Shown: piece by piece, positions 1 through 6,104 of the stretch
Position numbering within the stretch: position 1 is the stretch's first letter
Layout of the letters: every line of letters begins with the position of its first letter
DNA from: Caulobacteraceae bacterium
GTDB taxonomy: Bacteria > Pseudomonadota > Alphaproteobacteria > Caulobacterales > Caulobacteraceae
Direction: 5' to 3'
DNA length: 7,143 nt
Assembly (NCBI GenBank): GCA_947456005.1
Contig: CANGRP010000131.1
Span: 1 to 7,143 of the forward strand
Position numbers and translations under genes: made by a program
The notes under the pieces: model-generated
What the model was told of the DNA's origin: nothing
Database searches by the model: none
The model's input: only the letters and a program-made list of their open reading frames with translations

Positions 1-33
1 CTCCCGCAGGTCCATCGACAGCACCTTGCTCAT
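1..33 (-). CDS. IS630-like transposase, N-terminal 11 codons (partial)
   Basis: The frame starts at ATG (31-33) and reads MSKVLSMDLRE before leaving the window. This resembles the common start of IS630-family transposases, where a short stretch ending in (S/N)xDLRER precedes a helix-turn-helix DNA-binding domain; that comparison is from memory, not a search. A ribosome binding site GGAGG (complement of 43-47) lies 9 bases upstream of the start, and a second purine-rich GGGAGGG directly abuts the ATG. The catalytic DDE domain would lie outside the window, so intactness cannot be judged. With only 11 residues, the identification is tentative. Confidence 0.5.
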   Translation of the reverse strand, partial: MSKVLSMDLRE

Positions 34-67
34 CCCTCCCGGCCTCCATACCCGGTCGAAAGGGTGA

Positions 68-124
68 ATCAGAAACCGCTCCTCATGGGAATCCCCAACG
101 ATTCAATCAGATCAGGAAACGCTC
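68..124 (-). repeat. Two direct copies of a 14-base motif at the IS end
   Basis: ATCAGAAACCGCTC at 68-81 and ATCAGGAAACGCTC at 111-124 match at 12 of 14 positions and have the same orientation, 43 bases apart. The outer copy ends exactly at the base next to the presumed TA target site. Paired transposase-binding sites at one end are known in some Tc1/mariner transposons (the IR/DR arrangement), so these may be an outer and an inner transposase-binding site. That role is inference; the repeat itself is seen directly. Confidence 0.55.
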
Positions 125-131
125 TAGCCGC

Positions 132-147
132 GCGGCAGGGCCGCCGC
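132..147 (-). other. Short GC hairpin between parC and the IS
   Basis: GCGGC (132-136) and GCCGC (143-147) can form a 5-base stem with a 6-base loop in the parC 3' region. In the direction of parC transcription the stem is not followed by a T-run: it leads into GGCTAGAGCG, where the presumed IS begins. It is therefore not a convincing intrinsic terminator as it stands. It might be the stem of a terminator whose tail was separated by the insertion, but this is speculative. Confidence 0.25.
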
Positions 148-172
148 AAAGGCGCGATTTGAGTCTCCGTCC

Positions 173-2416
173 TCAGCCCGGGCGAAAGCGGCGGCTGGCA
201 GGGAATCCACGTGGGGCCAATCGCCCTGCGCCCGCCCGGCGACCGGCCCAGTCGCGCCAGTCGGTCCAGGCGCGGGTCCGGCCTGCGGCATCGATCCAGG
301 CGGCGCCCTCCTCCGCCCGGAAGACGAGGGCGTCCCTCAGGCCGCCCTCACGATAGGCCTGGAGCTTGACGCCCTTGCCGCGGGGCATTTCCGGCAGCTC
401 CTCGAGGGGGAAGACCAGGATCTTTCCGTTGTCGCCGACCACGGCGACCTGGTCGCCCTCCACCGGCAGGGCGAAGGCGGCCCCGCCCTTGCCGACGGTC
501 AGCACCTGCTTGCCCGCCTTGCGCATGGCCACCGCCTCGGCCTCGGGCAGCAGGAATCCGTAGCCCTCCTTGGAGGCGACGAAACGCTTGGCCCCGGGGC
601 GGTGCGGGAAGACTGCAACGATCTCGGTCCTGTCATCCAGCTCCAGCATGAGGCGGACGGGCTCGCCGTGCCCACGCCCGCCCGGCAACTTGTCGCAGGC
701 CAGGGTGAAGAACCGGCCGTCCGAGGCGAACAGCAGCAGCTTGTCGGTGGTCTCGGCGGGAACGATGAAGCCCTGAGCGTCGCCCTCCTTGTACTTGACC
801 TCGGAGGGGTCCTCGACGCGGCCCTTCACGGACCGGATCCAGCCGCGCTCGGAGAGGATGACGGTGATGGGCTCGCGCACCACCAGGGCCTCCAGGGCGG
901 CGTCGGCGTCAACGGTTGGCGCGACCTCGAAGGTCGAGCGCCGGCGCGTCAGGGCGCCGTCCTTCTCCAGCAGGTCGCGGACGTCCCGCAGGCCCACCCC
1001 GACCAGCTTCCACTGGGCGCGGTCGGAGCCCAGCAAGGCGTTCAGACCGTCCCGCTCCTCGGCGAGGTCGGCGTGCTCGCGCCGGAGCTCCATCTCCTCC
1101 AGCCGGGCCAGTTGGCGCAGGCGGGTGTTCAAAATGGCCTCGGCCTGCAGGTCGGACAGGTCAAAGGCCTCGATCAGCTTCGCCTTGGGCTCGTCCTCCT
1201 GGCGGACGATCCGGATCACCTCGTCGAGGTTCAGGAAGGCGATGATCAGGCCGTCCAGGATGTGCAGTCGGGACTCAATGCGCGCGAGCCGGTGCCGGGC
1301 CCGGCGGACCACCACCTCACGCCGGTGGTCAAGGAAGGCCCTGAGCAGCCCCTTCAGCCCCATGACGCCGGGAGCGCCCCGGGCGTCGATGACGTTCATG
1401 TTGACCGGGATCCGGGCCTCCAGGGCGGACAGCCTGAAGAGGCTCTCCATCAGGACCTCGGGCTCCACGTTCCGGGACTTGGGCTCCAGCACGAGACGGA
1501 CGTCCTCGGCGCTCTCGTCCATCACATCGCCCAGCAGGGGCGCCTTCTTGGTCTCGATCAGATCGGCGAGCTGCTCGACCAGGTCGGCCTTCTTCACCTG
1601 ATAGGGAATCTCGGTGACGATAATGCGCCACAGGCCCCGACCCAGATCCTCGCGGATCCAGCGGGCCCGCACCCGCACCCCACCCCTACCGGTCTCGTAG
1701 GCCTCGAGCAGGCTCGCCTGCGACTCCACGATGACGCCCCCGGTCGGGAAGTCGGGCCCCGGCGCCAGGGCCAGGAGTTCGGCCGTCGTGATGTCCGGCT
1801 GTTCCAGAAGGCGCAGGCAGGCCTCGATCAGCTCGGAGACATTGTGCGGCGGAATGGACGTCGCCATGCCCACGGCGATGCCGCTGGAGCCATTGGCCAG
1901 GAGGTTCGGGAAGCCGGCCGGGAGGACGACCGGCGCTTCCTCCTCGCCGTCGTAGGTGGCGCGGAAGTCGACGGCGTCCTCGTCTATGCCCTCCAGCAGC
2001 AGCTGGGCGGCCAGGGTCAGCCGGCACTCGGTGTAGCGCATGGCCGCGGCGTTATCGCCGTCGATGTTGCCGAAGTTCCCCTGCCCGTCGACCAGGGGAT
2101 ATCGCTGGGCGAAGTCCTGGGCCAGGCGGACCAGGGCCTCATAGACCGCGGAGTCGCCGTGCGGGTGATACTTGCCGATGACGTCGCCGACGACCCGGGC
2201 GCACTTCTTGGCCGTCGAGGTCGGGTCCAGCCGGAGCTGGCGCATGGCGTAGAGGAGGCGCCGGTGGACAGGCTTCAGGCCGTCGCGGACATCCGGCAGG
2301 GCGCGGCCCGTGATGGTCGACAGGGCGTAGGCGAGATACCGCCGCGACAGGGCCTCGCTCAGCGGCTCATCAATGGTGCGGTCGCCCTCGGGGGGCGGAG
2401 CAAGGGTGTCGGTCAT
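173..2416 (-). CDS. parC: DNA topoisomerase IV subunit A
   Basis: ParC is the DNA-breaking subunit of topoisomerase IV, a ParC2ParE2 complex that unlinks daughter chromosomes and relaxes supercoils using ATP. The 747-residue product has the usual ParC length. The N-terminal part has the type IIA core, with RALPDVRDGLKPVHRR at about 38-53 and AAAMRYTECRL at about 123-133, where Tyr128 is the expected DNA-linking tyrosine. The quinolone-determining region, HPHGDSAVYEALV, keeps Ser89 and Glu93, matching E. coli Ser80 and Glu84, so no classic resistance change is present. A coiled-coil section around 350-460 precedes a C-terminal beta-pinwheel region; I see no clear GyrA box, which favours ParC over GyrA. 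The start is ATG, with no strong Shine-Dalgarno sequence but a 10-base tandem repeat just upstream. It is the last gene of the cluster, 79 bases after recO, and looks complete up to its TGA, despite the IS 47 bases beyond. Confidence 0.96.
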   Translation of the reverse strand: MTDTLAPPPEGDRTIDEPLSEALSRRYLAYALSTITGRALPDVRDGLKPVHRRLLYAMRQLRLDPTSTAKKCARVVGDVIGKYHPHGDSAVYEALVRLAQDFAQRYPLVDGQGNFGNIDGDNAAAMRYTECRLTLAAQLLLEGIDEDAVDFRATYDGEEEAPVVLPAGFPNLLANGSSGIAVGMATSIPPHNVSELIEACLRLLEQPDITTAELLALAPGPDFPTGGVIVESQASLLEAYETGRGGVRVRARWIREDLGRGLWRIIVTEIPYQVKKADLVEQLADLIETKKAPLLGDVMDESAEDVRLVLEPKSRNVEPEVLMESLFRLSALEARIPVNMNVIDARGAPGVMGLKGLLRAFLDHRREVVVRRARHRLARIESRLHILDGLIIAFLNLDEVIRIVRQEDEPKAKLIEAFDLSDLQAEAILNTRLRQLARLEEMELRREHADLAEERDGLNALLGSDRAQWKLVGVGLRDVRDLLEKDGALTRRRSTFEVAPTVDADAALEALVVREPITVILSERGWIRSVKGRVEDPSEVKYKEGDAQGFIVPAETTDKLLLFASDGRFFTLACDKLPGGRGHGEPVRLMLELDDRTEIVAVFPHRPGAKRFVASKEGYGFLLPEAEAVAMRKAGKQVLTVGKGGAAFALPVEGDQVAVVGDNGKILVFPLEELPEMPRGKGVKLQAYREGGLRDALVFRAEEGAAWIDAAGRTRAWTDWRDWAGRRAGAGRLAPRGFPASRRFRPG

Positions 2417-2422
2417 CTGGCG

Positions 2423-2443
2423 ATCGGCGGCGAATCGGCGGCG
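2423..2443 (-). repeat. 10-base tandem direct repeat just upstream of parC
   Basis: ATCGGCGGCG occurs at 2423-2432 and again at 2434-2443, separated by one base, giving a period of 11. It occupies the leader directly before the parC ATG, where a Shine-Dalgarno would be expected, and none is obvious. The repeat adjoins a perfect 12-base palindrome, GGCGGCGCCGCC, at 2440-2451. It may be a chance product of GC-rich composition, or a regulatory or slippage-prone element. Confidence 0.5.
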
Positions 2444-2463
2444 GCGCCGCCCGCCCCTGCTTA

Positions 2464-2508
2464 GGGCCGGCGGACCCCGGCGTCATCCCGCCCGATCAGA
2501 GCCGGCCC
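2464..2508 (-). repeat. Inverted repeat spanning the recO 3' end
   Basis: GGGCCGGC at 2464-2471 is the exact reverse complement of GCCGGCCC at 2501-2508. The arms enclose 29 bases, and the recO stop codon (2496-2498) lies in the loop. An RNA stem of 8 GC pairs could form between recO and parC. There is no T-run after it, so it does not look like a terminator; a role in mRNA processing or stability is possible. The arms are simple GC words, so chance cannot be excluded. Confidence 0.4.
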
Positions 2509-3227
2509 GCCTCGGTCAGCTTGTCCACAAGCCAGACCCGTGCGGCCGGAAGCGGACGGTTCAGCGCCGAGAACAGGCACCGGTCCAGGAAGTGGCCGGT
2601 CAGCGCCAGGCCATCGCCAACATCGCCGGGCGAGAGCCCCCCCTGGGCGGACAAGAGGAAGGGCGGCAGGCGCAGGAGCCGGTCCTTGTAGGGCTCGCCA
2701 GCGGCCCGGCTCACCGCCCTCCCCGTCCGGGGTGACACCCAGACCAGGTCGTCGACCGCGCCCGTCGCGGCGCACCGGGACAGGTCCAGTCCAAAGCCCA
2801 GGGACTGGAGGACGCCGGCCTCGAAACGGATGTAGACGGCGGGCCAGATCTCCTCGTGCCGAAGCGCGCCCGACAGGGCCTCGAAGGCGGCGAAGGCGCC
2901 GGGCTGCGGTTCGCGCTCGGGCAGGACCCCGGCGGCCACGGCGGCGGCGGAGCCGAGCCCCGCCAGGGCCAGGGGGTCATCGAACAGGTCCGAGGGTCCT
3001 GCGCCGGACGATTCCAGGGCCGCCGAGCCCAGCTGCTCGCTGGTCCGGGCCCGGAAACGGGCGGTGACGCGGCTGCCTGGCTGCAGCAGGGGCCGGATCC
3101 GCCGGGAGCCGCCGCCGGCCACGAAGGCCGGATAGCGGCCGTGGCCGCGGGTCAGGAGCTCGGCGATGGCCCCGTTCTCACCATGCGCCCGGGCCGACAG
3201 GACGAAGGCGTCGTCCTCGAACTCCAC
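2496..3227 (-). CDS. recO: DNA repair protein RecO
   Basis: RecO works with RecR (and RecF) to load RecA onto SSB-coated single-stranded DNA in gap repair, and it also anneals strands. The 243-residue product matches the family's length. The N-terminal OB-fold (about 1-80) begins with the typical MEFEDDAFVLSARAHGENGA, followed by LLTRGHGRYPAFVAGG. The remaining part is the helical domain characteristic of RecO_C. Only two cysteines are seen (152 and 217), so the four-Cys zinc site of some RecO proteins is absent, as in other proteobacterial members. The start is GTG at 3225-3227; no better in-frame start fits the N-terminal homology, and GAGG (complement of 3237-3240) sits 9 bases upstream, inside the last codons of era. 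The gene is only 4 bases after era, which suggests translational coupling. The rnc-era-recO order is widely conserved. Confidence 0.92.
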   Translation of the reverse strand: MEFEDDAFVLSARAHGENGAIAELLTRGHGRYPAFVAGGGSRRIRPLLQPGSRVTARFRARTSEQLGSAALESSGAGPSDLFDDPLALAGLGSAAAVAAGVLPEREPQPGAFAAFEALSGALRHEEIWPAVYIRFEAGVLQSLGFGLDLSRCAATGAVDDLVWVSPRTGRAVSRAAGEPYKDRLLRLPPFLLSAQGGLSPGDVGDGLALTGHFLDRCLFSALNRPLPAARVWLVDKLTEAGRL

Positions 3228-3231
3228 CCCC

Positions 3232-4164
3232 TCAGGCCTCGAAGTCGAGGCCGACGTCGCCGTAGAACTCCCGACGGTCGGCCCAGCGTTCGTCGACCTT
3301 GACGGTCAGGAACAGATGGACCGGGCGGTCCAGCAATTCGGTCAGTTCCTCGCGCGCCTTCTGGCCGATCCACTTCAGGGTCTGGCCGTTCTTGCCCAGG
3401 ACGATGGGGCGCTGGCTCTCACGCTCAACATAGAGGGTCTGCTCGATGCGGACCGACCCGTCCTTGCGCTCGCTGAAGGCGGTGGTCTCCACGGCGGCGG
3501 CGTAGGGCAGCTCCTCATGGACCCGGAGGTAGACCTTCTCGCGGGTGATCTCGGCGGCGAGGAGGCGCACCGGCAGGTCCGCCGTCTGGTCGGCGGGATA
3601 GAGCCAGGGGCCCTCCGGGACGAGCTCCGCCAGCCTCTGCAGCAGGTCGTCGACGCCCGAGCCATCGGCGGCCGAGATCATGAAGACCTCGGAATAGACC
3701 CCGGTGTCGTACAGACGGGCGGACAGGGCGAGGAGGCGCTCACGCTTGACCCCGTCGATCTTGTTCAGGGCCAGGATGGCCTTGCGGCCAGAGGCGCGCA
3801 GGCCCTCGATGATGGTCTCGACATCCTCATGGGCCTTGCGGTCCGCGCCACGGGCCTCGCCGGCGTCCAGAGCCAGCTCCGCCTGGACATCCACCAGGTG
3901 AACCACGGCGTCGGCTTCCTCCGCCCCGCCCCAGGCCGACCGGACCATCGCCCGGTCCAGCCGTCTGCGCGGGGTGAAGATCCCGGGGGTGTCCACCAGA
4001 ACGATCTGGCTCTCGCCGGACAGGGCGACGCCCCGCACAGGAAAGCGGGTCGTCTGCACCTTGCGGGTGACGATGGACACCTTGGCGCCCACCAGGCGAT
4101 TGGTGAGGGTGGACTTGCCCGCATTGGGCGCGCCGATGATGGCGGCGAAACCGGCGCGGGTCAT
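3232..4164 (-). CDS. era: GTPase Era, 30S ribosomal subunit assembly factor
   Basis: Era is an essential GTPase that binds the 3' end of 16S rRNA and helps mature the 30S subunit. The 310-residue protein has a full GTPase domain: G1 GAPNAGKST (11-19), a G2 region QTTRFPVRG (37-45), G3 DTPG (58-61), G4 NKID (134-137) and G5 around Ser164-Ala165. The C-terminal KH RNA-binding domain covers about 200-310. It contains ELPYAAAVE (218-226), VERESQRPIV (246-255), the GKNG loop (257-260) and VHLFLTVKV (282-290). The ATG start overlaps the rnc stop as ATGA (4161-4164). A GGGAG Shine-Dalgarno (complement of 4176-4180) lies 11 bases upstream, within rnc. Together these imply coupled translation with RNase III, which processes the same rRNA. 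Confidence 0.97.
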   Translation of the reverse strand: MTRAGFAAIIGAPNAGKSTLTNRLVGAKVSIVTRKVQTTRFPVRGVALSGESQIVLVDTPGIFTPRRRLDRAMVRSAWGGAEEADAVVHLVDVQAELALDAGEARGADRKAHEDVETIIEGLRASGRKAILALNKIDGVKRERLLALSARLYDTGVYSEVFMISAADGSGVDDLLQRLAELVPEGPWLYPADQTADLPVRLLAAEITREKVYLRVHEELPYAAAVETTAFSERKDGSVRIEQTLYVERESQRPIVLGKNGQTLKWIGQKAREELTELLDRPVHLFLTVKVDERWADRREFYGDVGLDFEA

Positions 4165-4838
4165 GGCTGGATCTTCTCCCTTTCGAGGAACAGGGCCGCG
4201 GCGGCCTTCTCGGCCTCGCGCTTGGAGCGACCGGCGCCAGTCGCCGGGACCAGGCCCGGCAGGCGGGCCTCAATGGTGAAACGGGGATCGTGGGGCGGGC
4301 CCTCTGCGCCCACCACCACATAGTCTGGCGGCGGCAGGCCCAGGCCCATGGCCCATTCCTGCAGGCGGGTCTTGGGGTCGCGGTCGGGCTCCCGGTCCAG
4401 GGCGTCGGCGAGGTCGCGCCAGCCGGTGCGGAAGAAGGCCCGGGCCGCCTCCGCGCCGCCATCCAGGTAGAGGGCCGCCATCAGGGCCTCGCAAGCATCG
4501 CCCAGGACCCGCTCGCTGTCTCGGGCGCCGACCTTGGTCGCGCTGGCGTCCAGGCGCAGGGCCTCCGGGAGGCCCACGTCCCGCGCCACCTCGGCGCAGG
4601 CTCCTGAATTGACCAGGCGGTTCAGCCGTCGGGCCAGGTCGCCCTCCCGGGCTGCGGGATAGGCGGCCAGCAGGTGCTCGGCCGCCATCAGGTTCAGGAC
4701 CCGGTCGCCCAGGAACTCCAGGCGCTCATTGTCCCGACCCGGCGAACCGCCATTGCCGACACTGGCGTGAGTCAGGGCCCGTTCCAGGAGTTCGCGGTCC
4801 GAAAAGACGTGGCCCAGCCGCGCCTCAAGGGCCTCCAC
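4161..4838 (-). CDS. rnc: Ribonuclease III
   Basis: RNase III cuts double-stranded RNA, releasing 16S and 23S rRNA precursors and processing some mRNAs. The 225-residue protein carries the signature NERLEFLGDRVL at 37-48. The metal and catalytic residues Glu38, Glu41, Asp45, Glu65, Asp114 and Glu117 fall at the same numbers as in E. coli. A double-stranded RNA-binding domain follows, from about DPKTRLQEW (153-161) to GRSKREAEKAAAA (about 202-214). The chosen start is GTG at 4836-4838, with AAGG (complement of 4844-4847) 5 bases upstream. The frame is open upstream toward the lepB stop (DRRKAAVEALEAR), so a slightly longer protein from a rare CTG at 4866-4868 is formally possible. The gene starts 26 bases after lepB and overlaps era by 4 bases. 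In E. coli RNase III cleaves its own operon leader; the same could happen here, but I see no such leader hairpin in the window. Confidence 0.96.
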   Translation of the reverse strand: MEALEARLGHVFSDRELLERALTHASVGNGGSPGRDNERLEFLGDRVLNLMAAEHLLAAYPAAREGDLARRLNRLVNSGACAEVARDVGLPEALRLDASATKVGARDSERVLGDACEALMAALYLDGGAEAARAFFRTGWRDLADALDREPDRDPKTRLQEWAMGLGLPPPDYVVVGAEGPPHDPRFTIEARLPGLVPATGAGRSKREAEKAAAALFLEREKIQP

Positions 4839-4864
4839 GGCCGCCTTGCGCCTGTCGGGCCGGG

Positions 4865-5629
4865 TCAGTGCAGCACCTTTCCAAACCGGCTGGGCCGCAG
4901 GTTCAGGACCCAGGTCCAGGGCTTGAACAAGGAGGCGCCCGGCGACCAGGACAAAAGGACCAGGCGGGCCTTGCCGACCAGGTTCTCCTCGGGGACCAGG
5001 CCCACGCCGATCTCTGTGGGCAGTCGGCTGTCCGCGGAGTTATCCCGGTTGTCGCCCAGGAAGTAGTAGTGACCCGGCGGGACGATGACTTCCGGCGTGT
5101 CATCCAGGTCCCCGTCGGTCCCGAAGTCATTGGTCATGTAGCGCCGACCGCCCGGAAGGGTTTCTTCGACCCGGGCGACCGGACGCACGAGCCCGCTGCC
5201 GCCGGTCTCGGTGACCAGTTCCGTCTGCCGTCGCTCCACGGGCTGGCCGTTCAGGTAGAGGAGGCCCTGGCGCATCTGCACCCGGTCTCCGGGAACGCCG
5301 ACAAGGCGCTTGATGTAGTCGGTCCGGCCATCCCGGGGCAGCTTGAAGACGATGATGTCCCCCCGCTCGGGCGCCCGCGGCAGCAGCCGCCCCTCGAACA
5401 GCGGCGGGCTGAAGGGGAAGGAGTGGCGCGACCAGCCATAGTCGAACTTGGTGACGATGACGTAGTCGCCCTCGTAGAGGTTAGGCTCTTCCGACGCCGA
5501 CGGAATAGTGAAGGGCTGGAAAAGCAGCACCCTCAGGAACAAGGCGATCAGCAGGGCCACCGCGACGGTCTTGAGGATCTCGATCGTCTCGTTGCGGTCG
5601 CCCGGAGGCGGAAGGGTCGTCTCGGTCAT
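4865..5629 (-). CDS. lepB: Signal peptidase I
   Basis: LepB is the inner-membrane peptidase that removes signal peptides from exported proteins with a Ser/Lys dyad. I start it at the ATG at 5627-5629 (254 residues), because MTETTLPPP is a typical LepB beginning; an in-frame TTG at 5668 would add 13 residues that do not look like LepB. One transmembrane helix spans about 18-40 (ILKTVAVALLIALFLRVLL). Box B reads QPFTIPSASEEPNLYEGDY with the nucleophile Ser46. Box D, YIKRLVGVPGD, supplies Lys107, and box E, GDNRDNSADSR, is at about 192-202. The oddity is Glu47 (codon GAA) directly after the catalytic Ser, where the family nearly always has Met. All other boxes are intact, so it is probably active, perhaps with altered fine specificity. 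There is no good Shine-Dalgarno before the ATG. The gene lies about 73 bases after acpS and 26 bases before rnc, an order typical of this bacterial group. Confidence 0.95.
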   Translation of the reverse strand: MTETTLPPPGDRNETIEILKTVAVALLIALFLRVLLFQPFTIPSASEEPNLYEGDYVIVTKFDYGWSRHSFPFSPPLFEGRLLPRAPERGDIIVFKLPRDGRTDYIKRLVGVPGDRVQMRQGLLYLNGQPVERRQTELVTETGGSGLVRPVARVEETLPGGRRYMTNDFGTDGDLDDTPEVIVPPGHYYFLGDNRDNSADSRLPTEIGVGLVPEENLVGKARLVLLSWSPGASLFKPWTWVLNLRPSRFGKVLH

Positions 5630-5661
5630 GGGGAATCCGGATGAACGTTCGGCCGGGACAT
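5626..5661 (-). other. Possible 11-codon mini-ORF overlapping the lepB start
   Basis: An ATG at 5659-5661 opens MSRPNVHPDSP, and its TGA (5626-5628) overlaps the lepB ATG as ATGA. This geometry is the same as the coupled overlaps elsewhere in the cluster, so ribosomes finishing the mini-ORF could restart at lepB, which lacks a clear Shine-Dalgarno of its own. However, the mini-ORF ATG also has no strong ribosome binding site, and the peptide resembles nothing I recognise. It could be chance. Confidence 0.2.
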
Positions 5662-5702
5662 ACCGCAAACCGGACCGCCCGTGGGTGAAAACTTGACAAG
5701 GC

Positions 5703-6104
5703 CTAGGCTTCGGGCAGGGCCTCGATGATGACGAAGGCCTGGGCGTAGGGATGGTCGTCGGTCATGGACAGGTGGATCATCGCCCTGTGGCCGGCGGGCG
5801 TCATCTCCGCCAGCCGGGCGGCCGCGCCGCCGGTCAGGGACAGGGTCGGCTGGCCGGAGCGCAGGTTCACCACCCCCATGTCGCGCCAGAAGACCCCGCG
5901 CCTGAGACCCGTACCCAGGGCCTTGGCGCAGGCCTCCTTGGCGGCGAAGCGCTTGGCGTAGCTTGCGGCGGCGTCGGGCTTGGCCTCGGAGCGGCGTCGC
6001 TCGATCTCGGTGAAGCAGCGATTTCGGAACCGGTCGCCGAAGCGATCCAGGCTGGCCTGGATGCGTCGAATGTCGCTGAGGTCCGAGCCGATCCCCAGGA
6101 TCAC
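5703..6104 (-). CDS. acpS: Holo-[acyl-carrier-protein] synthase
   Basis: AcpS transfers the 4'-phosphopantetheine arm of coenzyme A to a serine of apo-acyl carrier protein, activating it for fatty acid synthesis. The 133-residue length is normal for the trimeric AcpS type. Family landmarks are GIGSDLSDIRRI (4-15) with the Mg-binding Asp8, and RFAAKEACAKALGTG (52-66) with Glu57 and Lys61. HLSMTDDHPYAQAFVI near the C-terminus corresponds to the usual HLSLSDD...A region. The start is GTG at 6102-6104, overlapping the pdxJ stop as GTGA, with AGAGG about 7 bases upstream in the pdxJ 3' end. Coupling of pdxJ and acpS is common across proteobacteria. Confidence 0.95.
   Translation of the reverse strand: MILGIGSDLSDIRRIQASLDRFGDRFRNRCFTEIERRRSEAKPDAAASYAKRFAAKEACAKALGTGLRRGVFWRDMGVVNLRSGQPTLSLTGGAAARLAEMTPAGHRAMIHLSMTDDHPYAQAFVIIEALPEA

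Larger units (their letters stand above)
1..124 (-). mobile_element. End of an IS630-family-like insertion sequence (partial)
   Basis: This is the 5' terminal segment of a probable insertion sequence that continues past the left edge. Three things support it. First, a transposase-like start codon with a good ribosome binding site lies at 31-33. Second, the non-coding stretch 51-124 is clearly poorer in GC than the adjoining parC gene. Third, a TA dinucleotide sits at 125-126, directly outside a tip that reads GAGCGTTTCCTGATC on the minus strand; IS630/Tc1-mariner elements insert at and duplicate TA. The element lies 47 bases beyond the parC stop and is oriented the same way as the operon, so transcripts could read into it. 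The other end and the second TA are outside the window, so the family assignment rests on a short N-terminus plus the tip. It could instead be the edge of another mobile element. Confidence 0.6.

Noticed and set aside
173..300. parC truncated by the IS
   Set aside because: The C-terminus ends at its own TGA before the presumed insertion point, and the length is normal for ParC.
602..2464. 620-codon open frame on the plus strand opposite parC
   Set aside because: It is the antisense shadow of a GC-rich gene. The translation is low-complexity, rich in Gly, Gln, Leu and Asp, without recognisable motifs, while the minus strand encodes a full ParC.
3166..4323. 385-codon open frame on the plus strand opposite era and rnc
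   Set aside because: It is also an antisense shadow: it crosses two well-identified genes and has no domain features.
5629..5668. TTG at 5668 as the lepB start
   Set aside because: The extra 13 residues do not resemble LepB, there is no ribosome binding site, and the ATG at 5627-5629 gives a typical N-terminus.
5671..5700. Promoter between acpS and lepB (TTGTCA on the minus strand, TTGACA on the plus strand)
   Set aside because: Neither has a believable -10 element at the right distance. The minus-strand candidate is followed by GGTCCG, and the plus-strand one points into acpS antisense.
5701..5708. Palindrome GCCTAGGC at the acpS stop
   Set aside because: It is only eight bases and overlaps the stop codon, with no partner repeat or neighbouring signal.
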